Of a DNA stretch of 49,206 bases, positions 35,641-44,508 are shown piece after piece. This stretch comes from JAWUWD01 sp034112085 (lineage in GTDB: Bacteria; Bacteroidota; Bacteroidia; Cytophagales; Cyclobacteriaceae), in NCBI GenBank assembly GCA_034112085.1, contig JAWUWD010000077.1, positions 1 to 49,206 on the forward strand. Reading direction: 5' to 3'. A program made the position numbers and the translations under genes. The notes below the pieces were generated by a model. The model made no database searches, was not told the DNA's origin, and worked only from the letters and a program-made list of their open reading frames with translations. The first letter of the stretch is position 1, and each line of letters starts with the position of its first letter.

Positions 35641-35979
35641 ATGAAAAGGACACAAATCGGAGAATTGGAAGAGCTGGTACTACTTACTGTTGGCTCGATC
35701 TATGAACAAGCTTATGCCGTCATGATCTTGGAAGTGATCAAGGAGCACACTGGAAGAAATCTAGATGTAACGGCTATTCACTCAGTACTTAGAAGGCTCG
35801 AAAGCAAGGGGTTTCTCACTTCCTCCATGGGTGGCGCTACTCAAGAGCGTGGTGGAAGACGTAAAAAATTCTTTGTGCTATCACAAGCTGGCCGACAAGC
35901 CATAGATGAGGTTATGGCAGTCAGATCAGTCCTTTATAACAAAATGCCCAAGTTAACTTTTGCTCAGGTATATCTATGA
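35641..35979 (+). CDS. PadR-family transcriptional regulator (third unit)
   Basis: 112 residues from ATG 35641; the frame is open to 35581, but that stretch is the operator/promoter, so the later start is chosen. Winged helix: IGELEELVLLTVGSIYEQAY, VTAIHSVLRRLESKGFLTS (recognition helix), ERGGRRKKFFVLS (wing). It is clearly related to the two other PadR proteins but only moderately similar, and its operator sequence (TTGTTGTACAA) is different. The stop overlaps the permease start (ATGA). Confidence 0.95.
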   Translation: MKRTQIGELEELVLLTVGSIYEQAYAVMILEVIKEHTGRNLDVTAIHSVLRRLESKGFLTSSMGGATQERGGRRKKFFVLSQAGRQAIDEVMAVRSVLYNKMPKLTFAQVYL

Positions 35980-38645
35980 ATCGACAACCACCGAAGTGGG
36001 CTGATCGCTTCTTAGAATGGTATTGCAATCCTGATCTTCTAGAAGATCTCCAGGGCGATCTACACGAAATGTACTATGACAAAGTAGAAAGTGGAAGAGT
36101 CAAATCTGCTTCCTTCTATTTCATATGGTGCGTCATCAGGTCATTTCGTCCTTCGGTAATTAATCAAAACTCAAAACTCAAAAACTCAACTCTTATGATG
36201 ACCAAAAACAATTTCAAGATAGCATTTCGGGTATTATGGCGTGACAAATTCAACACTATACTTAACCTAACAGGATTGGCCATTGGGATTACTTGTTTCT
36301 TCCTGATGGGGTTTTATGTCAAGCAGGAGTTAAGCTACGATCAGTTCCACAGTAAGAAGGACAAGATATACAGAGTTTGGTTGAAGGAAGTCTATGCAGA
36401 AGATCAAATATTCTTCAACTCAAGCACTCCAATTATTTTCGAAACTGTGCTAGAAGAAAATTTCGGGGAAATAGAAACTGTCGTCCAATTTAATAAACGA
36501 AGCTACTTAGTTGGTGAAGGCGAAGAACGATTCAACGAGAACGTGGGAATTATGAGCCCTGAGTTCTTCTCTGTATTTGACTTCAAGCTTGTGTCAGGAA
36601 ATATAACCTCTCCACTTCAAGCTCGCACGGACATCGTTTTATCAGAATCTTATGCCCGTAAGTATTTTGGTGATAAAGAACCGCTCGGCCAATCCATCAC
36701 CATTCAGATTGGTGAAAATGCTAGACAGTTCAATGTCTCAGCGATATTCGCTGATATTCAAAAAGAATCGAGCATCCAAGTGGATATGGCCATCTCCAAT
36801 GAAAACAATACTGACGTCTATGGGGAACGTGCCTTGACTGCTTGGTTTAACGTAAGTCCAGAAACTTACGTACTGATCAAAGATAAAACAGATATCAAAA
36901 CTATTGAATCGGGCATCCCAAGCATGGTGAAGAGCTATCTTAAGGAGCGCGTAGAGGAAGGTGTTTATAACATTGGTTTCCAGCCCCTAACTGACATACA
37001 TCTGAACCCTGCAATTCCAGTAGGTATCGAGGCGATAGGAAATCCTAGATATGTGTCGATTCTCGCTATCATAAGTATTCTTGTATTGGTGACTGCCGGT
37101 GTCAACTATGCAACACTATCGATCGGGCAATCACTAAAAAGGAGTAAAGAAGTTGGGGTAAGAAAAGTACTGGGAGCATTGAGAGGCTCCTTGATCAAAC
37201 AGTACTTAAGTGAAAGTGTGATCATTGCATTTTTTGCAGTGATCATTGGTATTATCCTAACACATGTCGCCCTCCCTGTATTCAACGAATTGACTGGAGC
37301 CCAAGTCAATATCAGCTTTGAACTTTGGCACCTGCTATTATATACAGGTCTTATATTCATCATAGGCATTGCTTCTGGGATATATCCAGCTTTGGCATTG
37401 TCTAGCCTCAGAGTGATCTCGATCCTCAAGGGAAATAGTCAATCCACCGGGAGGCACAATATCAGAAAAGCTATGGTTGTTTTCCAATTTATAATCACTG
37501 TGTTCCTCATAAGTTCGACATTGATCATGAGGAAGCAACTCAACTATATTCAGACCAAGGATATAGGCGTAAACTATGATGCTACCGTATCTGTTCCTTT
37601 GTATCAAGATGCTTCCGCCAACAGTCTAAGCACTGCCATAAGTACAGCCATGGAGAAAGGATCTATCCTCAAAGTAAAATTGACCCAATATGGTGACATC
37701 AGTGATGTGAGCATGGGAACGCATGTATTTGGCACAGAAGGCTGGGCAAATATGGCCTATACGGACGATAAAGAAATATTCAGAAGATTTAAACTGCTTG
37801 CAGTTGATCCAAACTATCTAAATACATTTGGCATCAAAGTAATAGAAGGACGAGCCTTTGATCCTGAAAGTGAATTGGACAAGCGTCAGTCCATAATAAT
37901 CAATCAGGCTGCTGTTGATTACTTTGGTATCGAAGATCCCATTGGCAAACGACTCCCTGGAAATGACTTTGGTGAGCATGTGATTATTGGTGTCACCAAT
38001 AATTTCAATTATTCTTCTCTTCACTCTGAAATAGAACCTTTAATCATCACTCAAAACATCACCCCAATTTTTCAAGGCGTAAGTGATCAAGGTTTTGGTG
38101 ATTCTCCAATCCCAAAGCTCGTATTCAGATACAGTGGCTCACAACTTACCAAGGTGAAAGACATCTTAGAAAGTGAGTGGGGAAATATATTCCCTAGCGA
38201 AGAACTCCATTTCAGCTTCGTTGAGGAGAATATGAAATTTCAATACGAAAGCGAAAATCGCATGAACAAATTAGTGACCGTTTCGACCATATTGTCTATC
38301 ATCATAGCGAGTCTTGGGTTGCTAGGTTTGACTGTGCTAGTCATCAATAGTAAAATGAAGGAAATCGCTATTCGTAAAGTTGTTGGAGCTTCTGAATTTG
38401 GAATTTTCAAACTTTTAGCCGGCAGTTTTTCGGTGCAGTTACTACTGGGTATCGCGCTCTCAATTCCAATTACTTATTGGCTCATGAATAATTGGCTTAA
38501 TGACTTTGCCTATCGCATCAACATCAGCGTTGATATGTTTGTACTTGGTGGGCTTATCTCAGTGATAGTTGCCTTATTAGCCATCAGTTTCCATACCATT
38601 AAAGCTGCATTGATCAACCCGGTAGATTCTATTAAAACAGAATAA
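35976..38645 (+). CDS. FtsX/MacB-type ABC permease with PadR-associated N-terminal domain (third unit)
   Basis: 889 residues. The prefix segment PPKWADRFLEWYCNPDLLED is followed by the tandem MacB-like core: TM helix about 80-100 (NTILNLTGLAIGITCFFLMG), periplasmic domain, SKEVGVRKVLGALRGSLI with three TM helices, TM helix KAMVVFQFIITVFLISSTLI, second periplasmic domain, and final membrane part with MKEIAIRKVVGASEFGIFKL. It is more distant from the two duplicate permeases than they are from each other. Again no ATPase gene adjoins it. It is the last gene of Cytophagales-like character before the accessory region. Confidence 0.93.
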   Translation: MNRQPPKWADRFLEWYCNPDLLEDLQGDLHEMYYDKVESGRVKSASFYFIWCVIRSFRPSVINQNSKLKNSTLMMTKNNFKIAFRVLWRDKFNTILNLTGLAIGITCFFLMGFYVKQELSYDQFHSKKDKIYRVWLKEVYAEDQIFFNSSTPIIFETVLEENFGEIETVVQFNKRSYLVGEGEERFNENVGIMSPEFFSVFDFKLVSGNITSPLQARTDIVLSESYARKYFGDKEPLGQSITIQIGENARQFNVSAIFADIQKESSIQVDMAISNENNTDVYGERALTAWFNVSPETYVLIKDKTDIKTIESGIPSMVKSYLKERVEEGVYNIGFQPLTDIHLNPAIPVGIEAIGNPRYVSILAIISILVLVTAGVNYATLSIGQSLKRSKEVGVRKVLGALRGSLIKQYLSESVIIAFFAVIIGIILTHVALPVFNELTGAQVNISFELWHLLLYTGLIFIIGIASGIYPALALSSLRVISILKGNSQSTGRHNIRKAMVVFQFIITVFLISSTLIMRKQLNYIQTKDIGVNYDATVSVPLYQDASANSLSTAISTAMEKGSILKVKLTQYGDISDVSMGTHVFGTEGWANMAYTDDKEIFRRFKLLAVDPNYLNTFGIKVIEGRAFDPESELDKRQSIIINQAAVDYFGIEDPIGKRLPGNDFGEHVIIGVTNNFNYSSLHSEIEPLIITQNITPIFQGVSDQGFGDSPIPKLVFRYSGSQLTKVKDILESEWGNIFPSEELHFSFVEENMKFQYESENRMNKLVTVSTILSIIIASLGLLGLTVLVINSKMKEIAIRKVVGASEFGIFKLLAGSFSVQLLLGIALSIPITYWLMNNWLNDFAYRINISVDMFVLGGLISVIVALLAISFHTIKAALINPVDSIKTE

Positions 38646-38704
38646 TCTATTAACTTTTTTGATATAAATCAGTCTTATTTGATGGATCTATATCAAAACA
38701 TTAT

Positions 38705-38863
38705 ATGAAGAAATACATGGTAGTCGAGCGTTTCAAAAAAGGGCTCAGGGTGAAGATAATTTTTAATCAGCTGGCTGATAGCCCCTTAATAAATGCTAGA
38801 AACAAAAAGAGTTTTATGATTTTAATACTATTTGCTTCCCAATATCTAATCGTTTCATTTTAG
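38705..38863 (+). pseudogene. Possible N-terminal remnant of a DUF3303-like gene
   Basis: A 52-codon frame opens with MKKYMVVERFKKG, which resembles the N-terminus of small DUF3303-type proteins (M.YMVVERFK.G). After about 18 residues the similarity ends and the frame runs on into unrelated sequence overlapping the antisense HTH remnant. It is probably a broken gene end rather than a functional small protein. Confidence 0.35.
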
Positions 38864-38988
38864 CAAAAAGGGTTTTGTCTTTCATATTCAATATGGTGAC
38901 AGCACCTTTTTTGCTACTAACGCACCAATCGGTATTATTTAAAACTTCATAATATAATCACGTTGCAATGCTTCAAATAAATCTGAAC
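38814..38988 (-). pseudogene. Remnant of a Fis-type HTH from a sigma-54 activator
   Basis: Joining three frames on the minus strand gives FEALQRDYIMK-VLNNTDW, then VSSKKGAVTILNMKDKTLFA, then KMKRLDIGK and a stop. This is the C-terminal Fis-like helix-turn-helix of NtrC/FhlA-type activators (typically RDYI..VL..T.W....GAA..LG...TL..KMKKLGI). Two single-base frameshifts and loss of the AAA+ domain mark it as a pseudogene. Confidence 0.6.
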
Positions 38989-39040
38989 TGAGTAGCAGAA
39001 AATCTACTTAATAGGTTAAAGTAAATCTACTTACAGCAAT

Positions 39041-39153
39041 ATATAAGAGCGATAGCGGTTTGGGCATTAACCAGAACCATTTTATGTGTTTTAATCGGTA
39101 CATTACTATCCGAAAAGTAAGTGTTATTAATCCGCCACTGCTCTTATACTAAT
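39041..39153 (+). repeat. 113-bp structured repeat, copy A
   Basis: It matches copy B (40830-40942) without gaps at about 101 of 113 positions; the last 68 bp (from GTGTTTTAATCGGTAC) differ at one base only. The ends form an inverted repeat: TATAAGAGC at the left, GCTCTTATA at the right, extending imperfectly to about 17 bp (GCGG/CCGC). It ends 26 nt before the Crp/Fnr gene. The rest of the 38646-39040 gap contains only the two gene remnants. Confidence 0.85.
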
Positions 39154-39179
39154 CGTTGTACGCCATTAAATAATAACAA

Positions 39180-39749
39180 ATGAAAAACTTATTACATTAT
39201 ATTAAATCAAGAATTTCACTGACCTACGATGAAATTAAGCAAATAGAGAAACATTTTGTTTCAATTAATGTCCCATCAAATACGAGCCTTTTAAAGGCTG
39301 GAAATGTAGAGCGATACGTATATTTTTTAAGCGAAGGAATTGTAAAAGGGTATCAAAGCATAGATGGTAAATTGGTCGTTCAGCATTTAGTATCTGAACA
39401 GAATTTTTTCACATCTTTAGATAGCTTTATGAGCGAAACCGCCTCCTCTGACTATTACGAAACCATTACAGATTGTGAACTTGTGAAAATTTCTAAAATA
39501 GACTTTGAAATTTTACAAGAAACCACTAATTATTGGAGTGATTTTGTAAAGAATGTAACCAACGAGCACTTAAGCGGCAAGTTAGAACGTGTTAAAGATT
39601 TTCAGGTTTTGACTGCTAAAGAGCGCTACCAGAAATTTTTAAACCAAAATCCAAAATTAGCTTTAAATGTTTCTGTAGAGAATATCGCTTCTTTCCTGGG
39701 TATGGAACCTCAATCTTTAAGTCGTATTCGCAAACAAATTGCTTCCTAA
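39180..39749 (+). CDS. Crp/Fnr-family transcriptional regulator
   Basis: 189 residues. A cyclic-nucleotide-binding-like beta-barrel (about 10-115: LLKAGNVERYVYFLSEGIVK, EQNFFTSLDSFMS) is followed by a dimerisation helix and an HTH (about 150-189: SVENIASFLGMEPQSLSRIR). The cap lacks the canonical cAMP phosphate-binding RxA, as is common in the many Bacteroidota Crp-like proteins, so the ligand is unknown. It stands 61 nt upstream of an SDR gene of the same strand and presumably regulates it. Both lie between two 113-bp repeats, in visibly more AT-rich DNA than the left two-thirds of the window. Confidence 0.93.
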   Translation: MKNLLHYIKSRISLTYDEIKQIEKHFVSINVPSNTSLLKAGNVERYVYFLSEGIVKGYQSIDGKLVVQHLVSEQNFFTSLDSFMSETASSDYYETITDCELVKISKIDFEILQETTNYWSDFVKNVTNEHLSGKLERVKDFQVLTAKERYQKFLNQNPKLALNVSVENIASFLGMEPQSLSRIRKQIAS

Positions 39750-39810
39750 CAAATGTTATTTTTAAACCTATAATTACTGTTGAACTTTGCTCAAACAAAA
39801 ACAATAAATC

Positions 39811-40815
39811 ATGAGCAACGAAATTTCATTAGTAACAGGAGCGAACGGACATTTAGGTAATAACTTGGTTAGATTATTACTTTCTAAAAACAAAAAGGGT
39901 AGAGCAACTGCAAGAAACATTCGTAATAAAGAGCCTTTTAAAGGATTAGATTGTGAAGTAGTACAAGCAGATATTACGGATAGAGAATCTCTAAAAAAAG
40001 CATTTCAAGGCATCACCAATCTATATGCGGTAGGTGCAAATTTTAGTATGTGGGCCAAAGATCCTAAAACTGAAATCTATGACAACAATGTACAAGGGAC
40101 ACAAAATGTGTTTGATATCGCAAAGGAATGTGGTATTAAAAATATTGTATACGTAAGTTCAGTAGCATCTTTGGACTTTACAAGTTTGCCAGCAAATATA
40201 GATAATGGCTATAATAAAGACAGGAGAAACTGGTATTATAATTCTAAAAATGATTCTGATAAACTTGCAATTGAATTAGGGGAGAAATATGGAATCAGAA
40301 CTGTAGTAATTTTACCGTCAGCCATGATTGGTAGTGAAGCTTATAAATTGAGTTATTCCAACAATCTTGTCTATCAAATTTTAAAAGGAGAAATCCCTGT
40401 AGATACCAATGTCACCCTAAATTGGGTAGATGTAAAAGATGTAGCTTTTGGTGCATACAAAGCAATGCTAAAAGGTAATAATGGAGAACGTTACATCTTG
40501 TCGAACGAACAGCATACTACTTTACAAGAAAGTGTAAAAATAGCTTCTGAATTATACCCTGAATTAAAATTAAAAACACCAAAAAAAGTCCCTAAATGGT
40601 TATTATACTCCGTAGCGGGTTTAATGGAGTTTGCAAGTAAAATATCAGGACAAGAACCACAATTGCAAAGACATTACTTAGATATGTTTTATGGCTTAAA
40701 ACAAGATTATGATATCACAAAATCAAATGTAGTATTAGGCTTTAATCCTAAACCTTCGAAAAAAGCATTGATCGATGCACTAGAATATTTGAAGAATGAA
40801 TGGGGAAGGAAATAA
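39811..40815 (+). CDS. NAD(P)-dependent epimerase/dehydratase (extended SDR)
   Basis: 334 residues, extended short-chain dehydrogenase fold. N-terminal Rossmann motif VTGANGHLGNNLVRLLL (about 7-23), VVQADITD (about 50-57), YVSSVASLDF (catalytic Ser region, about 113-122), YYNSKNDSDK (YxxxK, about 147-156), then a variable C-terminal substrate domain. The overall pattern resembles dihydroflavonol-4-reductase/3-beta-HSD-like proteins that reduce or epimerise carbonyl compounds with NAD(P)H; the substrate is not deducible. It is in tandem with the Crp/Fnr gene, and copy B of the 113-bp repeat follows 15 nt after its stop. Confidence 0.9.
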   Translation: MSNEISLVTGANGHLGNNLVRLLLSKNKKGRATARNIRNKEPFKGLDCEVVQADITDRESLKKAFQGITNLYAVGANFSMWAKDPKTEIYDNNVQGTQNVFDIAKECGIKNIVYVSSVASLDFTSLPANIDNGYNKDRRNWYYNSKNDSDKLAIELGEKYGIRTVVILPSAMIGSEAYKLSYSNNLVYQILKGEIPVDTNVTLNWVDVKDVAFGAYKAMLKGNNGERYILSNEQHTTLQESVKIASELYPELKLKTPKKVPKWLLYSVAGLMEFASKISGQEPQLQRHYLDMFYGLKQDYDITKSNVVLGFNPKPSKKALIDALEYLKNEWGRK

Positions 40816-40829
40816 ACGGCATACACACT

Positions 40830-40942
40830 ATATAAAAGTAATAGTGGTTTGGGTATTAACCTGAACCGCTATTGGTGTTTTAATCGGTACATTACTATCC
40901 GAAAAGTAAGTGTTATTAATCCGACACTGCTCTTATACTAAT
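40830..40942 (+). repeat. 113-bp structured repeat, copy B
   Basis: Gap-free partner of copy A. Its left half can fold on itself: AATAGTGGTT pairs with AACCGCTATT (10 bp, one G-U), a pairing absent in copy A, whose left arm pairs with the right end instead. It lies after the SDR gene and 124 nt before the sigma-factor gene. Confidence 0.85.
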
Positions 40943-41066
40943 TGTTACCACACATAGAACATACTATACTCATTTTTAGTATTTTATAAACTTAATAAAA
41001 TAAAATTTCTTCTTTTTGTGATTTCTCAAGTGCTTCAGATACTAATAGCTTGTAATTAATCTACAA

Positions 41067-41567
41067 ATGCATACAAAAAAGGAGTTTACCCAGGATATAA
41101 AAGAGAACGAAGGTATTATCTATAAAATCGCGCGGGTTTATACAGATAGTGCGGAAGATCAAAAAGATTTATACCAAGAAATTGTGTATCAACTTTGGAA
41201 ATCTTATGATTCTTTTAAGAGGGATTCAAAAGTCAGCACCTGGATGTATCGCATTGCATTAAATACTGCTATCAGTAATTTGAAAAAAGAAAAAAGAAAG
41301 AAATTTCAAGTATCAATAGACACGTCTCTTTTAAATCATACTGATCCGGTAGATACAGCAATGGAAGAACGAATTACACTTTTATATGCGCATATAAAAA
41401 AACTCAGTATTGTAGAAAGGGGAATCATACTGCTTCATTTAGAAGGTAAAAATTATGATGAAATAGCTACGATCACAGGATTTACAAATACTAATGTTGG
41501 TACACGGTTAACCAGAATTAAAGAAAAGATAAAATCTCAATTTAAAAAAATTAATAATGGAAGTTGA
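41067..41567 (+). CDS. ECF RNA polymerase sigma factor
   Basis: 166 residues with sigma region 2 (about 16-80: YKIARVYTDSAEDQKDLYQE, WKSYDSFKRDSKVSTWMYRI) and region 4 (about 115-160: LHLEGKNYDEIATITGFTNT, VGTRLTRIKEKIKS). It directs RNA polymerase to a small regulon, typically envelope functions. The next gene overlaps its end by 11 bases and encodes a membrane protein, the usual place of an anti-sigma factor. Confidence 0.95.
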   Translation: MHTKKEFTQDIKENEGIIYKIARVYTDSAEDQKDLYQEIVYQLWKSYDSFKRDSKVSTWMYRIALNTAISNLKKEKRKKFQVSIDTSLLNHTDPVDTAMEERITLLYAHIKKLSIVERGIILLHLEGKNYDEIATITGFTNTNVGTRLTRIKEKIKSQFKKINNGS

Positions 41568-42153
41568 AGAAATGAAATCCCTTTGGGAGGATATGAGTCA
41601 GAAAGCTGACCGACAAAAACTATTGACTGATAAGTTAATCATTGATATGACAAAAGAACGTTATGCAAATAAGATGCGTAGTATTTCTATACCAGAATCT
41701 GTAGCTGCACTAATTTGTTTTTCTGTGATAGTATATCTCATTAAAAATTTTGGATTATTAGATATCTGGTATCTGCAACTTGCAGGGATTATTACAATTG
41801 CCTCTTGCCTGATACTACCTATACTATCGTTAAAATCAATTCAAAAAATGAAGACTATTGATGTTTCTAAAGACACCTTTAAAGAATCTTTGAGTACTTA
41901 TGCTAAAGGAGAAACACAATTTATGCTAATACAAAAAATTAGCTTTTATATGAGTTTTTTAGTCCTTATCACATGCGTTATTTCATTTGGTAAAATCGCA
42001 AAAGGTATTGATGTTTTTACGATGACAGAAAAACTGAATTGGTTAGTTCCTTCAGGAATAGGAGTCTTATACATATTTACACAATTCGTGCTAAAAAAGT
42101 ATAAAAAGGCCACAGCCACGGCCAAAAACATATTGAAAGAACTAGAAGAATAA
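41557..42153 (+). CDS. Membrane protein, probable anti-sigma partner
   Basis: 198 residues: a soluble N-terminal part (about 1-45, MEVEEMKSLWEDMSQKADRQ), two TM helices (about 47-63 and 70-88), a cytosolic loop, two more TM helices (about 123-140 and 155-173) and a basic C-terminal tail (KKYKKATATAKNILKELEE). No zinc-binding anti-sigma motif is present, so the role rests on the overlap with the sigma gene and on the N-terminal cytosolic segment. The same sigma/four-TM pairing is common in Flavobacteriia. Confidence 0.75.
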   Translation: MEVEEMKSLWEDMSQKADRQKLLTDKLIIDMTKERYANKMRSISIPESVAALICFSVIVYLIKNFGLLDIWYLQLAGIITIASCLILPILSLKSIQKMKTIDVSKDTFKESLSTYAKGETQFMLIQKISFYMSFLVLITCVISFGKIAKGIDVFTMTEKLNWLVPSGIGVLYIFTQFVLKKYKKATATAKNILKELEE

Positions 42154-42262
42154 CTCCTTCAAAAAGAAATAATCACCAATAATTAACCCACTAATTTCGA
42201 TTCTGAATTTTATTCGGACAGGAAAACTATATCCAAATTTTAACAAAATTAAATATTATAAA

Positions 42263-43663
42263 ATGAAAAACATACATATATCAATTGCCCTACTTTTTTG
42301 CTCAGTTTTGTCCTTTTCTCAAGACATTACCGGGCAGTGGAACGGAACAGCTAAAATAGGAGAAGACAAAGAAATTGGCTTTGTTTTTAACATAGGAAAA
42401 ACAGAAAATAAATATGTAACCAATATTGAAATTCCATCCCAAAGAGTGACTGGATTAAAACCTCAAAATACATCGTTTGATAATGGAACATTATTTATTG
42501 ATGGAGCTAACTTGGGAATAAAATACGAAGGAAAGTTTAATCAAAACACCCAACAATTTGAAGGGACTTTTACTGAAGGCGTCAATGTACTTCCCTTGAT
42601 TTTAAAAAGGAATAAAATCAAAATGGAAGCGGCTTATAATAGGTCTCAAGAGCCTGTAAAACCATACCCATACATTGAAGAAGAAGTAGTTTTCGACAAT
42701 GCAGAAGCTCAGGTGTCACTTTCCGGAACATTAACGTTACCCGGGAAAAAAGAAAAGTCACCAGTGGTCATTTTAATTAGCGGAAGCGGGCCACAAGATA
42801 GAGATGAAACTGTAGCTAATCACAAGCCTTTTTGGGTATTGGCAGATTATTTAACTCGTCAAGGAATTGCAGTTTTACGTTTTGATGATCGTGGGGTGGG
42901 TAAATCAACAGGAAATTTTAGCAACGCCACTACTAAGGATTTTTCTACAGATGTAATCAGCGCAGTTAATTACTTAAAATCAAGAATGGATATTGATTCA
43001 AATAATATTGGTTTAATAGGGCATAGTGAGGGTGGAATTATTGCTCCTCTTGCTGTAAACGAATCAAAAGATGTTTCTTTTATTGTACTTCTTGCTTCCA
43101 CGGGAATTGTTGGAAGTGAAATATCACTTATTCAGTCAAAAACGATGAGGCCTTTTCCTGTGCCAGATGAAGATGCCTATGAACAAGCTATTAGAAAAGC
43201 TATTAAAATTGCCAGTTCTGATAAAGATATTTCCATTATCAAAAGTGAGCTTACTACACATTATAATGCTACCATTACTCCAATACTAAAACCTTTGGTA
43301 GGAGATGATGCTAAAGTTTCTCAAATTATTACGGGTTTAATTGAAATGAGAACTACACCTTGGGTACGTTATTTTTACAACTACAATCCTGCAAATGAAA
43401 TTGAAAAATTAAGCATTCCTGTATTATCACTAAATGGGTCAAATGACACACAGGTATCTGCAGAAATAAATCAAAAAGGAATCAAGGATGCTTTAATCAA
43501 AGGAAATAACAAGGACTATAAGGTTTTAGAAATAGAAGGGTTAAATCACTTTTTTCAAGAAAGTAAAACCGGAAAAATGGACGAGTATAGTAAAATAGAA
43601 CAGACATTCTCTCCAATTGCATTAAAAGAAATATCTAATTGGATATTAGAACATCTTAAATAA
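42263..43663 (+). CDS. Secreted alpha/beta hydrolase (serine hydrolase)
   Basis: 466 residues with a signal peptide (MKNIHISIALLFCSVLSFSQ). An N-terminal beta domain (about 20-120: ITGQWNGTAKIGEDKEIGF) is common to secreted Bacteroidota hydrolases. A C-terminal alpha/beta hydrolase domain (about 140-466) has the oxyanion region LISGSGPQDRDE, LRFDDRGVGKSTG, nucleophile elbow IGHSEGG (Ser255), Asp in NGSNDTQV and His in EGLNHFF. The triad looks complete. The substrate is unknown; dipeptidyl-peptidase-, thioesterase- or carboxylesterase-like activities are found in this group. It stands alone 110 nt after the sigma operon and could be part of its regulon. Confidence 0.9.
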   Translation: MKNIHISIALLFCSVLSFSQDITGQWNGTAKIGEDKEIGFVFNIGKTENKYVTNIEIPSQRVTGLKPQNTSFDNGTLFIDGANLGIKYEGKFNQNTQQFEGTFTEGVNVLPLILKRNKIKMEAAYNRSQEPVKPYPYIEEEVVFDNAEAQVSLSGTLTLPGKKEKSPVVILISGSGPQDRDETVANHKPFWVLADYLTRQGIAVLRFDDRGVGKSTGNFSNATTKDFSTDVISAVNYLKSRMDIDSNNIGLIGHSEGGIIAPLAVNESKDVSFIVLLASTGIVGSEISLIQSKTMRPFPVPDEDAYEQAIRKAIKIASSDKDISIIKSELTTHYNATITPILKPLVGDDAKVSQIITGLIEMRTTPWVRYFYNYNPANEIEKLSIPVLSLNGSNDTQVSAEINQKGIKDALIKGNNKDYKVLEIEGLNHFFQESKTGKMDEYSKIEQTFSPIALKEISNWILEHLK

Positions 43664-43818
43664 TACATAAATACGTGTGGTAGCACCGTGTTATAATTAA
43701 TCAAAGAGACAATAACAGTTTGAAAACAAATATCATGGAAACAACAAGATTCAATTCAAAAATTAACCAACACAAACTAAAATCAACCTTATTAACAAAC
43801 AACTTAAACGGTGTAAAA

Positions 43819-44391
43819 ATGAACATCTTCAGATTAACATTGATTACAGTTTTATCATTCACTTCATTAATTGGATTTGGACAAAAGGAAAATAACCTTA
43901 AACTTAATTTAGAAATAGATTTAGTACAACCAATGCTTGGAGGTTATGGTGGAACAATTGGATTGGAAAACAACCATTGGGGAGCAGGAATAATGGGTTT
44001 TAATACCACACTTAATTCTAGTAGTATAGAAGTCATTATGGAAGGGGCTGAAGATTTTAAAGTTCAAAACTGGGGCTTAGAATTATACGCTGATTACTTT
44101 ATGAAAGAAGCGCATACAGGATTATATTTTGGAGCTTTGATCAGTGTTGATGGCTATGAAATGAATCATGTAACCAACCCAACAGAAACCATAATTGGCG
44201 TTTATGTGGCACCAAAAATAGGTTACAGATGGGTCCCTTTCAAGAAAACAGATTGGTTCTATGTACAACCTTCAATTGCTTTGCCAATATTAGTTTGGGA
44301 CGATGCTTCAAAAATTGAAACAGAAAACATTAACCTTTCTAAGGCTATTCTGTTGCCAATGCTAACATTAGGAGTTAAAATTCCATTATAA
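43819..44391 (+). CDS. Small outer-membrane beta-barrel-like protein
   Basis: 190 residues from the Met that opens a signal peptide (NIFRLTLITVLSFTSLIGFG). The frame is open to 43720 with 33 further codons, but that would place the signal internally. The mature part has alternating beta-strand pattern (GGTIGLENNHWGAGIMGF, NWGLELYADYFMK, GLYFGALISVDGYEM, PKIGYRWVPF) and ends in LTLGVKIPL, as in DUF3575-like small barrels. Likely located in the outer membrane; function unknown. Codon use is AT-rich like its neighbours. Confidence 0.75.
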   Translation: MNIFRLTLITVLSFTSLIGFGQKENNLKLNLEIDLVQPMLGGYGGTIGLENNHWGAGIMGFNTTLNSSSIEVIMEGAEDFKVQNWGLELYADYFMKEAHTGLYFGALISVDGYEMNHVTNPTETIIGVYVAPKIGYRWVPFKKTDWFYVQPSIALPILVWDDASKIETENINLSKAILLPMLTLGVKIPL

Positions 44392-44433
44392 AAAATACTA
44401 GATTTCTTTAAAACCATAAAAAAAAGAAAATTC

Positions 44434-44508
44434 AAAGAGTCCCTTTTACACCAAGTAGTAAGTTTTCTTGGGATAGCTCCTGAATCATTAAGTATCGGTA
44501 CGAAATAA
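44434..44508 (+). pseudogene. Remnant of a Crp/Fnr HTH
   Basis: The frame reads KESLLHQVVSFLGIAPESLS then a stop a few codons on. This matches the HTH of Crp/Fnr proteins in this group (compare IASFLGMEPQSLSRIRK at the end of the 39180 gene). After SLS the frame shifts (the other frame continues RYEIK). Only the recognition-helix end of the gene survives. Confidence 0.65.

Noticed and set aside
38814..38988. A small antisense regulator gene
   Set aside because: The HTH can only be assembled by joining three frames; no continuous reading frame exists.
39041..40942. Integron attC sites around a gene cassette
   Set aside because: The 113-bp repeats are palindromic and flank genes, but the ends do not show proper RYYYAAC/GTTRRRY core sites (nearest are GTTGTAC and GTTACCA), and no integrase gene is in the window.
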